Shown here in pieces: positions 16,891-27,100 of a stretch of DNA of 55,343 nt. Position numbers and translations under genes: made by a program. Positions within the stretch are counted from its first letter, which is position 1, and every line of letters starts with the position of its first letter. The notes under the pieces were generated by a model. That model had not been told where the DNA came from, ran no database searches, and saw only the letters and a program-made list of their open reading frames with translations. This stretch comes from Limisphaerales bacterium (lineage in GTDB: Bacteria > Verrucomicrobiota > Verrucomicrobiia > Limisphaerales > SXTU01), in NCBI GenBank assembly GCA_009773355.1, contig WRPG01000032.1, forward strand, positions 1 through 55,343. The letters run 5' to 3'.

Positions 16891-18972
16891 ATGGCCGCTG
16901 ATAATTCCGTTGTCGCAAAAGTCGAAGCTCCGCCGCTGAAGCCCCTCGCGCTCAAGTCCCGCCTCGCTTCCACGCCCGCCAATCCGCCGAAATATTCCGT
17001 CACCGTCCAGAACGCCGCCGGCCAGCCGGTTGTCGTCGCCGACCCGCGCGCGACGCGTGCGCTCGTCGCGCTGATGGACGTTCATGCCGTTGTCGGTGGC
17101 GCGGCCTGCCATTGGGGCGGACCGGCGGCCTTCGCGGAAATCATGGCGGCGGTCCATGCGCAGATGTTCGCCACGCAAGGCCGCCAGTGGCACGAGGCGT
17201 TCAACTTCGTCAACGACGCCGGCCACACGGAGAACGGCGTCTATGCCCTCCGCGCGCTCTACGGCTTCGACGGGATGACCTTCGACACGCTCAAGGGCTT
17301 TCGCAGCATCGCCAGCAAGTTCACCGGCCACGGCGAGTCGCACCTCAACCCCGAGGGCGTGCTCGTCTCCAACGGCCCGCTCGGCTCCAGCCTCCCGCAG
17401 GCGCAGGGCCTCGCGATGGGCGACCGCACCGCCGGCCGCGACCGCGTCACTATCTGCACCGTGTCCGACGGTGCGGCGATGGAAGGCGAGGCGAAGGAAG
17501 CCTTCGCCGCCGTCCCTGGCCTCGCCGCGAAGGACCGCGTGAGTCCGTTCGTGCTCATCCTCTCCGACAATGACACGAAGCTGTCGGGTCGCATCACGAA
17601 GGACGCGTTCTCCATGCAGCCGAGCTTCAACGCGATGGCCGCGCTGGGCTGGAATGTGATTTCCGTCGCGAACGGCCACGACTTGCAGGCGGTTTACCTT
17701 GCGGTGGAAAAGGGTGTCGCCGCCGCGAAGGCGAACCCGAAGCAGCCGGTTTGCCTGTGGGTGAAAACCATCAAGGGCTACGGCATCAAGGCCACCGTCG
17801 AGAACTCCGCCGGCGGCCACGGCTTCCCGCTCGCCAACGGCGAGAAGATTCCCGACTGGGTGACCGAGCTTTACGCCGGCGACACCGCGCCCGCCGAGTT
17901 CGTGTCGTGGTCCGCGTCGCTGCGCGCGGACTGGGAGAAAAAGGAAGCTGACAAAAAGGCGAAGGCCGCTGCTGCCGCCGCGTCCGGTGCGCCCGCTGCG
18001 CCAGCCGTGAAGAAGGACAAGGTTCAAGCCGGCCTCGCGAAGGGGGCCGTCCGCGCCGCGATGGACGGCCTGCCGGTCTTCTCCATCTCCTGCGACGTGC
18101 AAGGCTCCACCGGCATCAGCGCGTTTCAGAAGGCGCTGCCCGACCGCTTTGTCGAGGTCGGCATCGCCGAGGCGAACATGGTCAGCGTGGGCGCGGGCTA
18201 CGCGAAGTCCGGCTACATCCCCATCGTGGACACGTTCGGCCAGTTCGGCGTGACCAAGGGCAACCTGCCGCTGACGATGGCCGCGCTTTCGCAGGCCCCG
18301 GTCATCGCGATGTTCAGCCACATCGGCTTTCAGGACGCCGCCGACGGCGCGAGCCACCAGGCGACGACTTACATCGCCGCCGTCAGTTCCATCCCGCACA
18401 CCTGCGTCATCATGCCGAGCTGCCCGGACGAGGCTGAGTCGCTGATGTATCAGGCCATCCACCGCTACGCCGCCGACCGCGCGGCGGGCAAGGACGGCGA
18501 GAGCTACCTCTTCTTCGTGGGTCGCGAGAACTACCCGATGAGCTGGATTCCCGGCGCGACCTATCCGTGGGGCAAGGCGCAGGTTCTCGCTCAGGGAACC
18601 GATGTCGTCCTCATCGGCTGCGGCGTGCTGCTGGACAAGGCCATCAGCGCCGGCAAGAAGCTCGCCGAGCAGGGCGTGAAGGCGACGGTCATCAACAACC
18701 CGTTCATCAACCACGTGGACATCGAGACCATCGGTGCCGCCGTGAAAGCCGCGAACGGCCGCGTCGTGACCATCGAGGACCATCAAGTAGTTGGCGGCAT
18801 GGGCGCGCAAGTGAGCCACGCCTTGAGCCGTGCGGGCATCGCGCATCGCATGACCTCGCTGGGCATCCCCGGCGAGTTCGGGCAGAGCGCCTACCTCGCC
18901 GAGGAACTCTACAAGCTGCACGGCCTGAGCGCCGAGAAGCTGGTTGAGTCTGCGCTGGCTTTGCTGAAGTAA
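16891..18972 (+). CDS. tkt: Transketolase
   Basis: 693 residues. Thiamine-diphosphate enzyme moving two-carbon ketol groups in the pentose phosphate or Calvin pathways. N-terminal ThDP domain has 'GHGESHLNPEGVLVSNGPLGSSLPQAQGLAMG' and the Mg/ThDP loop 'SDGAAMEGEAKEAF'; the pyrimidine domain starts about residue 378 and has 'VEVGIAEANMVSVGAGYAKSG'; the C-terminal domain follows from about 565. Between the first two domains is an unusual Lys/Ala-rich linker (about 347-372, KKEADKKAKAAAAAASGAP). The first ~40 residues are also an unconserved extension. Same pathway as rpe at 3,491. The gene ends 18 nt before a strong terminator hairpin. Confidence 0.92.
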   Translation: MAADNSVVAKVEAPPLKPLALKSRLASTPANPPKYSVTVQNAAGQPVVVADPRATRALVALMDVHAVVGGAACHWGGPAAFAEIMAAVHAQMFATQGRQWHEAFNFVNDAGHTENGVYALRALYGFDGMTFDTLKGFRSIASKFTGHGESHLNPEGVLVSNGPLGSSLPQAQGLAMGDRTAGRDRVTICTVSDGAAMEGEAKEAFAAVPGLAAKDRVSPFVLILSDNDTKLSGRITKDAFSMQPSFNAMAALGWNVISVANGHDLQAVYLAVEKGVAAAKANPKQPVCLWVKTIKGYGIKATVENSAGGHGFPLANGEKIPDWVTELYAGDTAPAEFVSWSASLRADWEKKEADKKAKAAAAAASGAPAAPAVKKDKVQAGLAKGAVRAAMDGLPVFSISCDVQGSTGISAFQKALPDRFVEVGIAEANMVSVGAGYAKSGYIPIVDTFGQFGVTKGNLPLTMAALSQAPVIAMFSHIGFQDAADGASHQATTYIAAVSSIPHTCVIMPSCPDEAESLMYQAIHRYAADRAAGKDGESYLFFVGRENYPMSWIPGATYPWGKAQVLAQGTDVVLIGCGVLLDKAISAGKKLAEQGVKATVINNPFINHVDIETIGAAVKAANGRVVTIEDHQVVGGMGAQVSHALSRAGIAHRMTSLGIPGEFGQSAYLAEELYKLHGLSAEKLVESALALLK

Positions 18973-18990
18973 CGCCATCGAATTCGCAAG

Positions 18991-19023
18991 ACGGCTGGAG
19001 CGCCCCCCGGGCGCTCCAGCCGT
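18991..19023 (+). terminator. Rho-independent terminator after transketolase
   Basis: A perfect 15-bp inverted repeat (18,991-19,005 and 19,009-19,023, core GGCTGGAGCGCCC) with a 3-nt CCC loop, followed by TTCGTTTC. It starts 18 nt after the tkt stop. The T tract is interrupted but the stem is very strong. Confidence 0.8.
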
Positions 19024-19205
19024 TTCGTTTCAACAAGGGGTTGGGGGCGGCTGCGGACCTGCCGCCTGGTCCAGCGGACAGGCAGCGGGGCCGGGCGCGG
19101 CTAGGGACAAATGCGGGCGGAAATCAGCTTGGGAAACGGGCCGTTTTCTGCATACTTCCGGCTGAAGCAATCGCCGGTCACGTTCACCTTCACTTACCGT
19201 CACTT

Positions 19206-21827
19206 ATGAAACGATCCTTGTTCTCCCCCGGGTTTGCCGCGCTGGCCGGGCTGGGGTTGGTGCTGGCCGGCCCGGCGGCGCGCGCGGCGGATGTGGCGCA
19301 GTTCAACCTGCTCAAGGGCCAGACGTTCCTCCAGACGGGCACGGGCGCGCCGGTGGCCAGCAGCCCATCCAACTTCGTGATGCAGAGCGAGGGCAACGCC
19401 CAGGTGATGGGGGCGTTGACGAACATGACGTTCACCAAGCCGAGCGCGCAGGTGGTGAGCCTGTCAGCCGATGGGGACGGCGGCTTCCGGTTTGAGCAGG
19501 CGTTCAGCTCGATGGCGGACCTGAACACGGCGTTTCCCGGCGGCACCTACACGGTGACGATGCAGACGGTGAGCGACGGCACGCGCGCAGTGGCCCTGTT
19601 GCTGGACGGGGACTTGTATCCCGACACGCCGCACATCAGCAATTTCACGGCGGCGCAGGCGGTGGTCCCGAGCCAGGATTTCACACTGACGTGGGACACA
19701 TGGTTCAGCGGCACGGCACAGGACATCATCCAGGTGCGCATCGTGGATGGCGGCAATCAGGACGTGTTCTCCTCCCCTGAGCAGGGGCAGCCCGGCGCGC
19801 TGACGGGATTGTCCACGGCGTTCCTGATCCCGGCGCGGAAGCTCCGGCCCGGCCAGACGTATGGCGTGGAGGTGGTGTTCGGGCGGTCGTCGGACTTCAA
19901 CCAGAGCAGTTATCCCGGCGCGACGGGTTTGGCGGCTTACTTCAAGCGGCTGCAATTCCAGCTCGTCACCACCGGCACGCCGACGGGGCCGACGGCGGGC
20001 GAGTTTGAACTGGTGTTCAACTTCTTCCCGGGAACCTTCGACGGGACGAACGGCAGCGTGAGCTTCCCGCAGTATCTGGGCTATTACTTCGCGCTCTACA
20101 ACATTGACAACGACACGAACTACCCGGCCTCGGTCACGTTCACGGGGCCGGGCGGCTCGGGCCTGACCAATGTGCCCAGCCAGGTGAACGGCTCGAGCTT
20201 CGGCAGCTCGGCTTTTTACTCGTCGCCGGCGGTCTTCTTTTCGCCCGGCAACCTGCCGCAGGGCGCCATCTACTCCCCCACGCAGCCTTCGGGCGGCATC
20301 TACACCGTCGGCTACAAGACGAGCAATTACATGTTCAACCTGCTCGACCCGCTGGCGGCGGACCAGCAGATCCTCGTGGTCCCGACGGTCGTGCTGTCCG
20401 CGACCAACACGATCCAGGAAATCCGGTGGACTTACAAAACCACCAACGGCGCCACGGTCGGCCCGCAGGCGTTCATGGAGAACATCGAGATTCGGGTGAA
20501 CGGCACCAGCGGGGGCCGGTTGTATGACGGCGGGAATGATTACAACAGCCGCATCCTGCCGGCGGTGACGAACCACACGCCCACGGCGTCCGTGCCGTGG
20601 ACGAATGTCAGCTCGATCCAGATGCTCTTCGTGGACACCGTGGGCAACCAATACGTGAGCTATTGGGATCGCGCCACGCAGCCGGTGGAGATCACGACGA
20701 CCGGCCTGCCTAACGCCACGCAGGGGACGCCTTACAGCTTCCTCCTGAGCAGCCAGGGCGGCACGCAGCCGGTGAGCTGGAGTTTGCTCTCGGGCTTCCT
20801 CCCCAGCGGGTTGTTCTTGAGCGCGGGCACGGGCGAAATCCTCGGCACGCCCGGCGAGAACGGCAGCTTCCCCCTCACCTTCCAGGCGAGGGACACCGCG
20901 CAGGCCGTGACCAACCGCGCGCTGACCCTCTTCGTCGCGGCGGGCAGTTTCCCCGCGCCCGTCCTGACCAACGCCGCCCGGCTCGGGAACGGCCAGCTCA
21001 AGGTCGTGCTTGGCGCGGTGAGCAACCAGACCTACACGCTGGAAAGCTCCACCAATCTCATCAACTGGGTGCCGCGCGTCACGCTGCTGGCCACCAACGC
21101 CCAGATGGACCTGATTGATCCCGACGCGCTGGCCATGTTCCCCCGGCTGTTCTACCGGATGCGCATCGGGCGGACGTTCGGCACGGCGTTCAACTTCCAC
21201 TTCTACGCCCCGGGCGGAAACTTCGGCGCGGGCCTGACGCCCACGCCCGGCTTCCCCGTCGCCCTGAACAGTTACTCCGCGAACTTCGACACCGAGAACG
21301 CCCGCAGCAACCCGCCGCCGGCCAGCGTCCTCTTCACCGGGCCGAACGGGTCGAGCTTGAGCAGCGGCCCCGCCGACGCGCAGAACTCGAACCTCGGATA
21401 CGGCGAGGCGCGCTTCCAGTCCGCCGTCGTCTTCAACCCCGTCGTCCCGCCCGGCGGCGCCTGGACGGTCAACTACCACGGCTCGAACCTCACCTTCACC
21501 GTCCCCGCGCCACAGGCGGCGAGCCGGCTCGTCATCCCGGTGCCCACCGCGACCCTCACCGGCGGCAACCTCACCAGCGTCAGTTGGGTCTACAAGGACG
21601 CCACCACCGGGGCGACCCTGGGCCAGCCGCCGGGCCACCTGACCGGCGTGCAAGTGCAGGTGGACGTGCAGGGCCAGGGCCGCGTCTACAACTCGGAAAA
21701 TGTCCCGCCCGGCACCACCAGCGTCGGCGGCATCAGCGGCGTCGTCTGGAACGACGTGGTCAACCTCTTCATGGTGTATGACGACTCGCTGGGGAACCAC
21801 TACGTCGTCAACTTCAACCGGCCCTGA
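19206..21827 (+). CDS. Secreted beta-sandwich protein with putative Ig (He_PIG-like) domain
   Basis: About 873 residues. Signal peptide MKRSLFSPGFAALAGLGLVL...ARAAD, cleaved near residue 28. Two related halves can be seen: a module about 260-495 ('FNFFPGTFDGTNGSVSF...VGNQYVSYWDR') and a C-terminal module about 660-873 ('FNFHFYAPGGNF...LGNHYVVNFNR'), both with a 'PPGG.[WY]TV.Y..SN..F' strand, with a weaker relative at the N-terminus. Between them about 497-580 is a putative Ig domain (GLPNATQGTPYSFLLSSQGG) and the verrucomicrobial-looking phrase 'YTLESSTNLINW'. No catalytic motif. Likely cell-surface or secreted structural/adhesive protein. ATG 19206 chosen because it starts the signal peptide. 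Confidence 0.8.
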   Translation: MKRSLFSPGFAALAGLGLVLAGPAARAADVAQFNLLKGQTFLQTGTGAPVASSPSNFVMQSEGNAQVMGALTNMTFTKPSAQVVSLSADGDGGFRFEQAFSSMADLNTAFPGGTYTVTMQTVSDGTRAVALLLDGDLYPDTPHISNFTAAQAVVPSQDFTLTWDTWFSGTAQDIIQVRIVDGGNQDVFSSPEQGQPGALTGLSTAFLIPARKLRPGQTYGVEVVFGRSSDFNQSSYPGATGLAAYFKRLQFQLVTTGTPTGPTAGEFELVFNFFPGTFDGTNGSVSFPQYLGYYFALYNIDNDTNYPASVTFTGPGGSGLTNVPSQVNGSSFGSSAFYSSPAVFFSPGNLPQGAIYSPTQPSGGIYTVGYKTSNYMFNLLDPLAADQQILVVPTVVLSATNTIQEIRWTYKTTNGATVGPQAFMENIEIRVNGTSGGRLYDGGNDYNSRILPAVTNHTPTASVPWTNVSSIQMLFVDTVGNQYVSYWDRATQPVEITTTGLPNATQGTPYSFLLSSQGGTQPVSWSLLSGFLPSGLFLSAGTGEILGTPGENGSFPLTFQARDTAQAVTNRALTLFVAAGSFPAPVLTNAARLGNGQLKVVLGAVSNQTYTLESSTNLINWVPRVTLLATNAQMDLIDPDALAMFPRLFYRMRIGRTFGTAFNFHFYAPGGNFGAGLTPTPGFPVALNSYSANFDTENARSNPPPASVLFTGPNGSSLSSGPADAQNSNLGYGEARFQSAVVFNPVVPPGGAWTVNYHGSNLTFTVPAPQAASRLVIPVPTATLTGGNLTSVSWVYKDATTGATLGQPPGHLTGVQVQVDVQGQGRVYNSENVPPGTTSVGGISGVVWNDVVNLFMVYDDSLGNHYVVNFNRP

Positions 21828-21898
21828 CGGGCCGGGCGGGGCGGGGCCGCCTCCACGGGAAGCGCCGGCGGCCCGCGCGGCGGAGGACGCAGCGGGGC

Positions 21899-22366
21899 CT
21901 ACTTTTTGGGCGCCTGCTCCGCGATGGCCTTGAACATGGCGTCGGCGTCGGGGGCGGCTTCCAGGGCGGCGCGAAAATCCTTGTTGTGAAGAATCTTCGC
22001 GATGTTCGCGAGCGTGTGCAGGTGCTTCTGGAACTGGCCCTGCGGGACGAGGAAGAGCATGACGAGCTTCACCGGTTGGTTGTCGAGCGCGTCGAAGTTG
22101 ATGCCCTTGGTGCTGCGGCCGAACGCGCCGATGACCTCCGGGATGAGGTCGGTGCTGGCGTGCGGGATGCCGATGCCGAAGCCGATGCCGGTGCTCATGG
22201 AGTTCTCGCGCTTGCGCACGACGGCGGCGATGGCTTCGCGGTGCTCGGGCTTGATCTTGCCGCAGTGGACGAGCAGGTCGAGCAGTTCGTCAATGGCCTC
22301 CCAGCGGTTGCCGGCCTTGAGGTCGGCGACGATTTGCTCCTGCCGAAGAATGTCCGCGAGCGTCAT
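21899..22366 (-). CDS. ptsN: PTS IIA-like nitrogen-regulatory protein
   Basis: 155 residues, a complete EIIA fructose/nitrogen-type domain. The active-site histidine is in GIGIPHAST (about residue 70), preceded by 'AVVRKRENSMSTGI'. The strand 'VKLVMLFLVPQGQFQKHLHTLANIAKIL' is also typical. Family knowledge: phosphorylated by a PTS phosphotransfer chain and regulates nitrogen/potassium/carbon metabolism; no transporter domain is attached. Stands alone, convergent with the secreted-protein gene (72 nt) and divergent from gltX over a 266-nt gap that holds a palindromic repeat. Confidence 0.88.
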   Translation of the reverse strand: MTLADILRQEQIVADLKAGNRWEAIDELLDLLVHCGKIKPEHREAIAAVVRKRENSMSTGIGFGIGIPHASTDLIPEVIGAFGRSTKGINFDALDNQPVKLVMLFLVPQGQFQKHLHTLANIAKILHNKDFRAALEAAPDADAMFKAIAEQAPKK

Positions 22367-22447
22367 ACGAGAAAATCCGCCCGGCCATTTCGCCGGAAGG
22401 GCAGGGGTGATTCAAGAACGAATTCCGGCGGCGATGCGATTTGACGG

Positions 22448-22553
22448 GGAGCGCGGCGTTCACGCCGCAGGAAGGCGGACACGGAAGGGAGCTTCAGTGG
22501 CTCGGGACTGCTCCTTGCGCAAGTCGCCTTCTGCGGCGTGAACGCCGCGCTCC
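22448..22553. repeat. Twin-hairpin repeat, GGAGCGC type, copy 1 (intergenic)
   Basis: Arms 22,448-22,477 and 22,525-22,553 are reverse complements except for one inserted G; the outer 23 nt match perfectly. Each arm is itself a hairpin, GCGGCG-TTCA-CGCCGC. Spacer 47 nt. Lies between divergent ptsN and gltX. Same design as the copies at 41,207 and 46,016. Confidence 0.85.
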
Positions 22554-22632
22554 GCTTGCGCTCGTGTCGCACGCGGCCCTATGCTCCGCAGACGATTTGA
22601 GTGACGATGATCCAACCCGCACCCCGAACCCC

Positions 22633-23970
22633 ATGAGCGTCCGCGTCCGTTTCGCCCCCAGTCCCACCGGCTATCTGCACATCGGCGGCGCGCGCACGGC
22701 GCTGTTCAACTGGCTTTACGCGCGCCACACCGGCGGCACGTTCATCCTCCGCGTCGAGGACACCGACGCCGCGCGCAATTCGCAGGAGGCCGTCAACGTC
22801 ATCCTCGACGGCCTCCGCTGGCTGGGCATGGACTGGGACGAAGGCCCGCTCACCGCCGACGCCACCGGCCCTAGCAAGGGCGACCGTGGGCCTTACTTCC
22901 AATCGCAGCGCAAGGAGAACTACGCCCGCCGCGTCGAGGCGTTGCTCTCACGCGGCCTCGCCTACGAGAAGGACGGCGCGGTGCGTTTTCGCATGACCCG
23001 CGAGCCGGTGCTCATCCGCGACCTCGTCGTCGGCGACGTGACGCGTGCGCTCACCGACCGCGAGGAGGCGGACCCGGACTTTGTCATCATGCGCTCGGAC
23101 GGCTCGCCGGTCTTCCACTTCGTCAACGTCGTGGACGACTTGGAGATGGGCATCACGCACGTCATTCGCGGCGAGGACCACCTGAGCAACACCTCCAAGC
23201 ACGTCGCGCTCTTCCAGGCATTCGGCGTCGAGCCGCCGAAATACGCCCACATCCCGCTCATCCTCAACGCCGACGGCTCCAAGATGTCCAAGCGCGACGA
23301 CGGCGCGGCGCTGGCTTACTACACCGAGAACGGCTACGCGCCCGAGGCCGTGCTCAATTATCTCTGCCTGCTGGGCTGGTCGCCGAAGGACGGCCGCGAG
23401 GTCATCCCGTTGAAACAGCTCATCGCCGACTTCGATCTGCCGCAAATCCTCCGGCACAACGCCCGCTTCGATCACGAGAAGCTCAAGTGGATGAACGGCG
23501 AATACCTTCGCGCCATGCCCGCCGACCGCTTCTACGAGCTGTCCGTCCACACCCTCGCGCGCGCCGGCGTGGACACGAACCGCTTTCCAACCGCCTACGT
23601 GAAGGCCGCGTTGGACACCTGCATGGGCAAGCTGCGCATCCTCACCGAGCTGCCGGCCTACGGCGGCTTCTACTTCACCGATCCGGTGGCGCTGGACGCC
23701 GAGGCGAAGGCCGCGCTCACGCCGGAAGCCCGCGAGCGGCTTAAGAAGCTGCGCGACGCCTACGCCGGCCTCGCGGAGTTCAGCGCCGCGAACTTGGAAG
23801 CCGCCTTGAAGGAAACCGCCAAATCCCTCGGCGTGAAGAACGGTGTGCTCGTGCATCCCGCGCGCTTCGCCTGCACCGGCCGGCCCAGCGGCCCGAGCCT
23901 TTACCATCTCATGGAAGTGCTCGGCCAGGACCGCGTGCTGGCGCGCATGGACGCGGCGCTGGCGGTGTGA
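22633..23970 (+). CDS. gltX: Glutamate--tRNA ligase
   Basis: 445 residues. Class I synthetase with the HIGH-type motif in APSPTGYLHIGGARTALFNW (about residues 8-27) and the KMSKS-type loop SKMSKRDDGA (about residue 217). The glutamate-specific 'DTDAARNSQEAVNVILDGLRWLGMDWDEG' and 'IRGEDHLSNT' segments confirm the family. The end 'RPSGPSLYHLMEVLGQDRVLARMD' is the normal anticodon-binding terminus; total length is a little short for the family (about 470) but no domain seems lost. It could charge tRNA-Glu only, or also tRNA-Gln if the organism uses GatCAB; not decidable here. ATG 22633 is the natural start. Confidence 0.96.
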   Translation: MSVRVRFAPSPTGYLHIGGARTALFNWLYARHTGGTFILRVEDTDAARNSQEAVNVILDGLRWLGMDWDEGPLTADATGPSKGDRGPYFQSQRKENYARRVEALLSRGLAYEKDGAVRFRMTREPVLIRDLVVGDVTRALTDREEADPDFVIMRSDGSPVFHFVNVVDDLEMGITHVIRGEDHLSNTSKHVALFQAFGVEPPKYAHIPLILNADGSKMSKRDDGAALAYYTENGYAPEAVLNYLCLLGWSPKDGREVIPLKQLIADFDLPQILRHNARFDHEKLKWMNGEYLRAMPADRFYELSVHTLARAGVDTNRFPTAYVKAALDTCMGKLRILTELPAYGGFYFTDPVALDAEAKAALTPEARERLKKLRDAYAGLAEFSAANLEAALKETAKSLGVKNGVLVHPARFACTGRPSGPSLYHLMEVLGQDRVLARMDAALAV

Positions 23971-24138
23971 GTTTCCGGCCCTGGCACCGTCCAGGGGCGG
24001 GATTCCTTGCTTGCTTGGAGGCCGAAAATCAGCATTGTTCGTCCCACAATTAAGCGGACGGCAGGACGCCGGCACAGGGGACGCAGTGGCAGGCTGCCAC
24101 CCGGCAGGAGCGGATGCCGCCGCCAGTTTTCCGCCGCC

Positions 24139-27100
24139 ATGAAACGCCTCCTCCGATCCTTCACGCTCGCGCTTGCCGCCGTGCTGCTGTGGAGTCTGCC
24201 CCAGCCCGCCGCCGCCTCGCACTTCCGGTTCGCCAACCTCTCCTGGAAGCGCGCTCCCGGCACCAATTCGCTGGCCGTGGAAATCACCGTCACCGAGGCG
24301 TGGCGCATCAGTTCCGGCGGCATCGGGGAGATTTTCTACCAGTTTGGCGACGGCAGCCCGGGCTTCAGCACCGCCACCGCCACCCGCGTCGCCACGTTGT
24401 CCGACGTGGTCGGCGAGCAATACGAGGTCTGGCGCCACACCACGACCCACACGTATCCGTCCAACGACGTGTTCACTGTCTCCGGGTCGTCCTGCTGCCG
24501 CATCAGCACGCTGGTCAACGCGGCGGACGCGAGCGAGTCCCTCACCATGCTCGTGGACCTGCGCAACCCGGCGAACACCGGCTCGCCCGTCACCACCGCG
24601 CCGGTCATCCTCCAGATGCAGGCGGGCACGAACAACTCCGTCGCCCTGCCCATCGTGGACCCGGACGGCGACGCCTTCAGCGTGCGGTTCGCGACCAGCG
24701 CGGAGTCCTCCATTTCATCGCTCCCGACCGTGGGCGCGAACACGATCAGCGTCACGGCGGGCGGCGTGCTGAACTGGAACACCATCGGCGGTGCCAGCGG
24801 GCAGAAGTTCGCCTTGCAGGTCATCATCGAGGAGAATCGCGCGGGCAACACCACCGGCACCAACGGCCGCGTGCCGCTGGACTTCATCATCGAACTGGCC
24901 GGCTCGCTCACGAACCTCACGCCCACCGTCACGGGCACCAACGGCTCCATCACCCTCGCGCCGAACCAGACCTTCACGACGACCTTCGTGGGCACGGACC
25001 CCGAGGGCGGGCCGCTGCGCGTCAACCACCAGGGACTGCCGCCCGGCGCGACCATCACCCCGGCGGACGGCACCACGAACGCCTCGCCGGCCAGCGTGAT
25101 GTTCTCGTGGACGCCGGCCCCCGCCGACGTGGGCAGCTCCTACGCGGTGCTGATCTTCTTCACGGACCAGGGCGGGCTGCAACGCGCCGCGTCCTTCGCG
25201 CTCACCGTTTCGGCCTCGGCGGTCGTGCGGGACTTTGAACTCCTGAGCATCAACGCCGCCGGCACCGCCAGTGGCAGCGGAGCTTCGCTCAACCCGGTCG
25301 TCAGCAGCAACGGCCAGTATGTCGCCTTTGTCAGCGACGCGGCCAACCTCGTCGCCAACGACAACAACGGCGCGCGGGATGTCTTCTGGCGCGACCGCGT
25401 GTCCGGCACGACCCGCCTGGTGAGCCGCACCCCTGCCGGCGCAAGCGGCAACAACGAGTCCGATGCGCCGGTCATCAGCGCGGACGGCCGCTATGTGGCC
25501 TTCCACAGCCGCGCGAGCGATCTGGTGGCCGGCGACACCAACGCCGGCTACGACGTGTTCCTCTGGGACGCGCAGGACAACAGCGTGACGCTGGTGAGCC
25601 GCACGGCGACGGGCGCAAGCGGGGCAGGGGATTCGTTCGTGCCGAGGCTGTCGGCCAATGGCCGCGTGGTGGCCTTCCTGAGCCTGGCGGGAAACCTTGT
25701 CCCCAACGACACCAACGAGACGACGGATGCCTTCGCCTACAACTTGGACACCGCCGTCATGTCCCTGGCGAGCGTCAACACCAATGGGCAGAGCGGCAAC
25801 GGTTTCACCGGCGTGCCGGCCCTCAGCGCGGACGGGCGGCATGTGGCCTTCGTCAGCCGCGCCACCGATCTCGTCACCAATGACACGAGCACGACCGAGG
25901 ATGTCTTCGTGCGCGACCTGCAGCTTGGCGTGACGCGGCTGGTGAGCGTGAACGTCGCCGGCACGGGCGGCGGCAGCCGGCTGTCCTTCGACCCGGTTAT
26001 CAGCGCCGACGGACGGTTCATCGCCTTCGCCAGCGGCGCGACCAATCTGGTGGCGGTGCCGGACCTGAACAATTTTCCCGACATCTTCGTGCGCGACACG
26101 CAACTGGGGATGACCAAGCTCGCGAGCATCAACCGGCTCGGCACGGCGGCGGGCAGTGACGGCGGCAATCCGGCGGTGCGGCCCCTCTCGTTCAAGCCGG
26201 TGTTGAGCGCGGACGGGACGAAGGTGCTCTTCGAGAGCGCGGCGGCGGACCTGGTGCCCGGCGACAACAACAACGGTCGGGACGTGTTCCTGCGCGACCT
26301 GGTCGGCGACACCACGACGCTCGTGAGCGTGAACCGGTTCGGCACCGGCGCGGGCACCGGCCTCTCCGCCATCACGCCCTACAGCCTGAGCGCGGACCTG
26401 CGTTACATCGCCTTCCTGAGTGACGCGGCGGACCTGGGGGCGGCGGACACGAACGGCAAGACGGACGTGTTCCTGCGCGATCTCGCCACCAACAGCACCA
26501 AGATCATCTCCCGCGTGAACCTCGGCGGGTTCTCCGGCAGCGGCCACAGCTTCCAGCCCGTCCTCAGCGCGGATGGCTCCACGGTCTTCTTCACTTCCGA
26601 GGCGGAGAACCTGGACAGCCGCGACGCGAACGCGGTGAGCGATGTCTTCGCCGCCTCGACGGCCTTGGGCACGCCGAACTTCGGCGTGGTGGACGTGGGC
26701 GTGAGCATCTCGACCGTCACCGCGCGGACCGTGGGCAGTTCATTCACGCTCACCGTCACGGTCACGAACCACAGCGCCGCGCCCGCCACCGGCCTGGTGC
26801 TTGGCAACAGCGGCCCGTCCTTGCTCCAGTTCCTCTCCGGCACGGCGTCCCAAGGGACCATCGGCACCAACTCCTGGCTGGTGGGCGACCTGGTGGCGAA
26901 CGGGAGCGCGACGGCGGTCGTCACGCTCGTGGCCACAAACCTTGGCGAGGGCGACGTGATCGTCTCAATCATCCGGCGCGACCAGCTCGACTCGAACCTG
27001 AACAACAACGCGGCGCTCTCGACCATCACCGTGAACCAGACCGCCGCCGGGGCGCTGTTTTACCTGCCGGGGAACACGGCCTATCTCAGCCGCACGAACA

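Noticed and set aside
15901-18978. A 1,025-codon minus-strand frame antisense to transketolase
   Set aside because: Only its last 260 codons look like a protein (membrane helix, coiled coil); the rest is Arg/Gly/Val-rich shadow of the tkt gene caused by high GC and codon bias.
18991-19023. The GGAGCGC-containing inverted repeat after tkt as another dispersed repeat
   Set aside because: It is a single perfect 15-bp stem with a 3-nt loop right behind a stop codon, with T-rich sequence after it; it fits a terminator and lacks the twin-arm design.
23982-24000. Hairpin CCCTGG...CCAGGG after gltX as a terminator
   Set aside because: Only six base pairs and no T tract follows; too weak to call.
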